This document shows positions 62,728 through 64,000 of a stretch of DNA of 64,000 nt, in pieces. A model generated the notes under the pieces. That model saw only the letters and a list, made by a program, of their open reading frames with translations. It had not been told where the DNA came from and did not search any database. The position numbers and the translations under genes are program-made. Origin of the DNA: Anaerolineae bacterium (lineage in GTDB: Bacteria; Chloroflexota; Anaerolineae; Aggregatilineales; UBA3940); NCBI GenBank assembly GCA_016926255.1, contig JAFGOY010000067.1, positions 1 to 64,000 of the forward strand, given 5' to 3'. Numbering within the stretch: position 1 is the first letter of the stretch; each line of letters opens with the position of its first letter.

Positions 62728-62823
62728 TCGACTGGTGATGCCCCCCGCGCCGCGGACGTGCTTCATTGCGCCGAATACGTTATCATTGTATGACGCATGA
62801 TCAGTTGGAAGGACAACGGTTGT

Positions 62824-63321
62824 ATGGAGATTGTGAAAGAGTTTGACACGTCGAGGGGATCGAAAAAAGTGGCCATCGTACAGACCGGCTACGGATTGAA
62901 GATCATGGTCGATGTCTCTGGCGATGGAGAGGTTGTCGACTGGCCCATTCTGAACGAAGACGGCTCCATCACCTACCAAGACCCCAACAACATTCCGAAG
63001 TATGTTGACAAACTTGTAGAAAAGGCCCAACAAGAACTCCAAATTATGAAAGAAACAAACAAAGACACCTTTACTTTTACATCCTGGCTGTTTTCGCAGA
63101 ATGACCGCAGTGACCCGGTCGGCGAGCTGGCGCGCGGAGCCGAGCGCGACCGGACGTGGCCGCGCAAGGGGAACACTTACCACGTTTTCGAAGAGTATCT
63201 AGCCGTTGACGATGCTTCTCGTGGGCTGCTCGATGCGCTGGCACTGGCCTGGGCCGAGTTCGAGCAACACGTGCAGGAGGAGCCTGTTTCGGAAGAAGAT
63301 TTATTTGAGCAACTCAGCTAA
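62824..63321 (+). CDS. Protein with C-terminal YozE-like (SAM-fold) domain
   Basis: A 165-aa protein. The first 70 residues have strands (VAIVQTGYGLKIMVDV) of unknown fold. The C-terminal 85 residues match the YozE pattern: FTSWLFSQNDRSDPVGELARG, then WPRKGNTYHVFEEYL and LDALALAWAEFEQH. YozE proteins are small and uncharacterised. The ATG at 62824 is chosen with AAGGA upstream. It is followed after 158 bases by the FeoA-domain gene. Confidence 0.78.
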   Translation: MEIVKEFDTSRGSKKVAIVQTGYGLKIMVDVSGDGEVVDWPILNEDGSITYQDPNNIPKYVDKLVEKAQQELQIMKETNKDTFTFTSWLFSQNDRSDPVGELARGAERDRTWPRKGNTYHVFEEYLAVDDASRGLLDALALAWAEFEQHVQEEPVSEEDLFEQLS

Positions 63322-63404
63322 TATCCGGCAGTGATCGTCAGGGGAAGAGGCATCCGAGCGTTGTTCTCCCGGTATGTGACATTCATAAAACCGGATAATG
63401 ACAC

Positions 63405-63432
63405 TTGACATTCTTCTGGTTACCCTTATGAT
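63405..63432 (+). promoter_or_regulatory. Strong promoter of the FeoA-domain gene
   Basis: A perfect -35 TTGACA (63405-63410), a 16-base spacer and -10 TATGAT (63427-63432). Confidence 0.75.
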
Positions 63433-63449
63433 GTATTATAAGGGTAACC
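63418..63449. promoter_or_regulatory. Palindromic operator over the feoA promoter
   Basis: GGTTACCCTTAT (63418-63429) and ATAAGGGTAACC (63438-63449) are perfect inverted arms of 12 bases around GATGTATT. They overlap the -10 and the expected start of transcription. Position and the downstream FeoA domain suggest a metal-sensing repressor site, possibly of the DtxR/MntR or Fur type; the exact regulator is unknown. Confidence 0.7.
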
Positions 63450-63479
63450 ATAAAAATTTGATTGATTGCAGGAGCCTGC

Positions 63480-63944
63480 ATGCCACCTCGACACCACCAT
63501 ACTCCCTCCGAAGAAAGCGACGAACGTTCGCGCAGACGGTTCCGGTATCATATGCGCCGGGCCGCACGCGAGTGTCGAAACGCCGCACGGACAGGCCGGT
63601 TTGACCAACGACGCGTCCGGCGGCATCTGCGGCGCGCTGCCCGTGCCCAATTCCACGAAACCTACAAACCACTTCGATTCAAAGATGCGGTGACTCTCGC
63701 CGAGGCGGCTATCCACCAGCCGCTTCGACTGGTCGGGATATACGGCGGCGCGACGATCAGAAAGCGCCTGCTCGATCTTGGCCTGAACCCCGGCAGTGAG
63801 ATTCGGATTATCAAGCGCGGGCATCACGGCCCGGTGATCGTCGCCGTCAAGGTCGATTCCCGGCTGGCGATTGGCCGCCGGATGGCCGACAATATCTTCG
63901 TGATGCCGATACCCCAGAGCGCCCCCGCTGCCGGAGATCGGTGA
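63480..63944 (+). CDS. FeoA-domain protein with Arg/His-rich N-terminal extension
   Basis: A 154-aa protein. The first about 70 residues are rich in His and Arg (MPPRHHHTPSEESDERSRRR, then RRVRRHLRRAARA). The C-terminal about 75 residues are an SH3-like FeoA domain: LVGIYGGATIRKRLLDLGLNPGSEIRII split here at its start and end, and VDSRLAIGRRMADNIFVMP. Normal FeoA is about 75-80 aa, so this is a fusion. FeoA helps FeoB import ferrous iron. The ATG at 63480 has AGGAG 5 bases before. A strong promoter with a palindromic operator precedes it. Confidence 0.85.
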   Translation: MPPRHHHTPSEESDERSRRRFRYHMRRAARECRNAARTGRFDQRRVRRHLRRAARAQFHETYKPLRFKDAVTLAEAAIHQPLRLVGIYGGATIRKRLLDLGLNPGSEIRIIKRGHHGPVIVAVKVDSRLAIGRRMADNIFVMPIPQSAPAAGDR

Positions 63945-63960
63945 TACAAGCCCATCCCCA

Positions 63961-64000
63961 ATGCTACAAGCCACGATAGAACATCCACAAGGGTTGGGCG
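63961..64000 (+). CDS. Possible partial gene at the right edge
   Basis: An ATG at 63961 opens a frame (MLQATIEHPQGLG) that runs off the right edge, 16 bases after the FeoA-domain stop. No clear Shine-Dalgarno. It may be a second feo gene of the same transcript, which is a guess. Confidence 0.3.
   Translation, partial: MLQATIEHPQGLG

Overview
The window looks like chromosome of a member of the Chloroflexota, most likely class Anaerolineae. This is an inference from gene content, not from a marker tree. The supporting points are high GC, a B12-dependent class II ribonucleotide reductase next to NrdR, F420/flavin LLM oxidoreductases, large MoxR/DUF58/BatA-type clusters, CAP-LysM surface proteins with Pro/Thr stalks, PMT-like GT-C enzymes, and many short palindromic intergenic repeats. 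There is no rRNA, CRISPR array, prophage or insertion sequence. One tRNA gene, tRNA-Phe(GAA), is present.

Layout. 1-12.9 kb is a long minus-strand block of membrane-linked genes: VWA/BatA-like proteins, a DUF58 protein, a MoxR ATPase, an acidic coiled-coil protein, an ABC-2 exporter (permease, accessory membrane protein, ATPase) and an 818-aa surface protein, with panD and an acetyltransferase embedded. 13-17.3 kb holds an FHA-domain protein, a GNAT, a deoxynucleoside kinase and a hicBA toxin-antitoxin pair whose toxin gene has an in-frame stop. 17.4-20.7 kb is nrdR-nrdJ. 20.8-28.5 kb has a DUF559 nuclease-like gene, a zinc-ribbon membrane protein, gpmA, ftsA and ftsQ, a GT-C glycosyltransferase and an AbrB-like/Doc toxin-antitoxin pair, with repeat-rich gaps that include copies of the ftsA 3' end.

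28.5-36 kb contains ddl, an aldo/keto reductase, an LLM oxidoreductase behind a MerR-type promoter, a lipid-linked-sugar module (GT-C, EamA/ArnE-like flippase, GT2) and a CAP-LysM protein. 36-47.5 kb is rich in signalling genes: a PycTM-like membrane protein, a cyclic-nucleotide-binding-domain histidine kinase, a receiver-only response regulator and a GAF-GAF adenylate cyclase. ftsZ lies among them, about 17 kb from ftsQA. 47.6-56.9 kb has folC, a second LLM enzyme, asnB behind a riboswitch-like attenuator, lipoproteins, an MsbA-like ABC exporter and a GC-poor orphan. 57-64 kb has thrC, thrB, a YigZ-family gene, an SDR, membrane and redox-type proteins, and a FeoA-domain gene with a strong promoter overlapped by a 12-bp-arm palindrome.

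The most distinctive signals are non-coding: the mutually exclusive terminator/antiterminator folds upstream of asnB, three evenly built 33-bp repeats between two divergent genes, the MerR-type 19-bp-spacer promoter, the feoA operator, and the dispersed ftsA tails.
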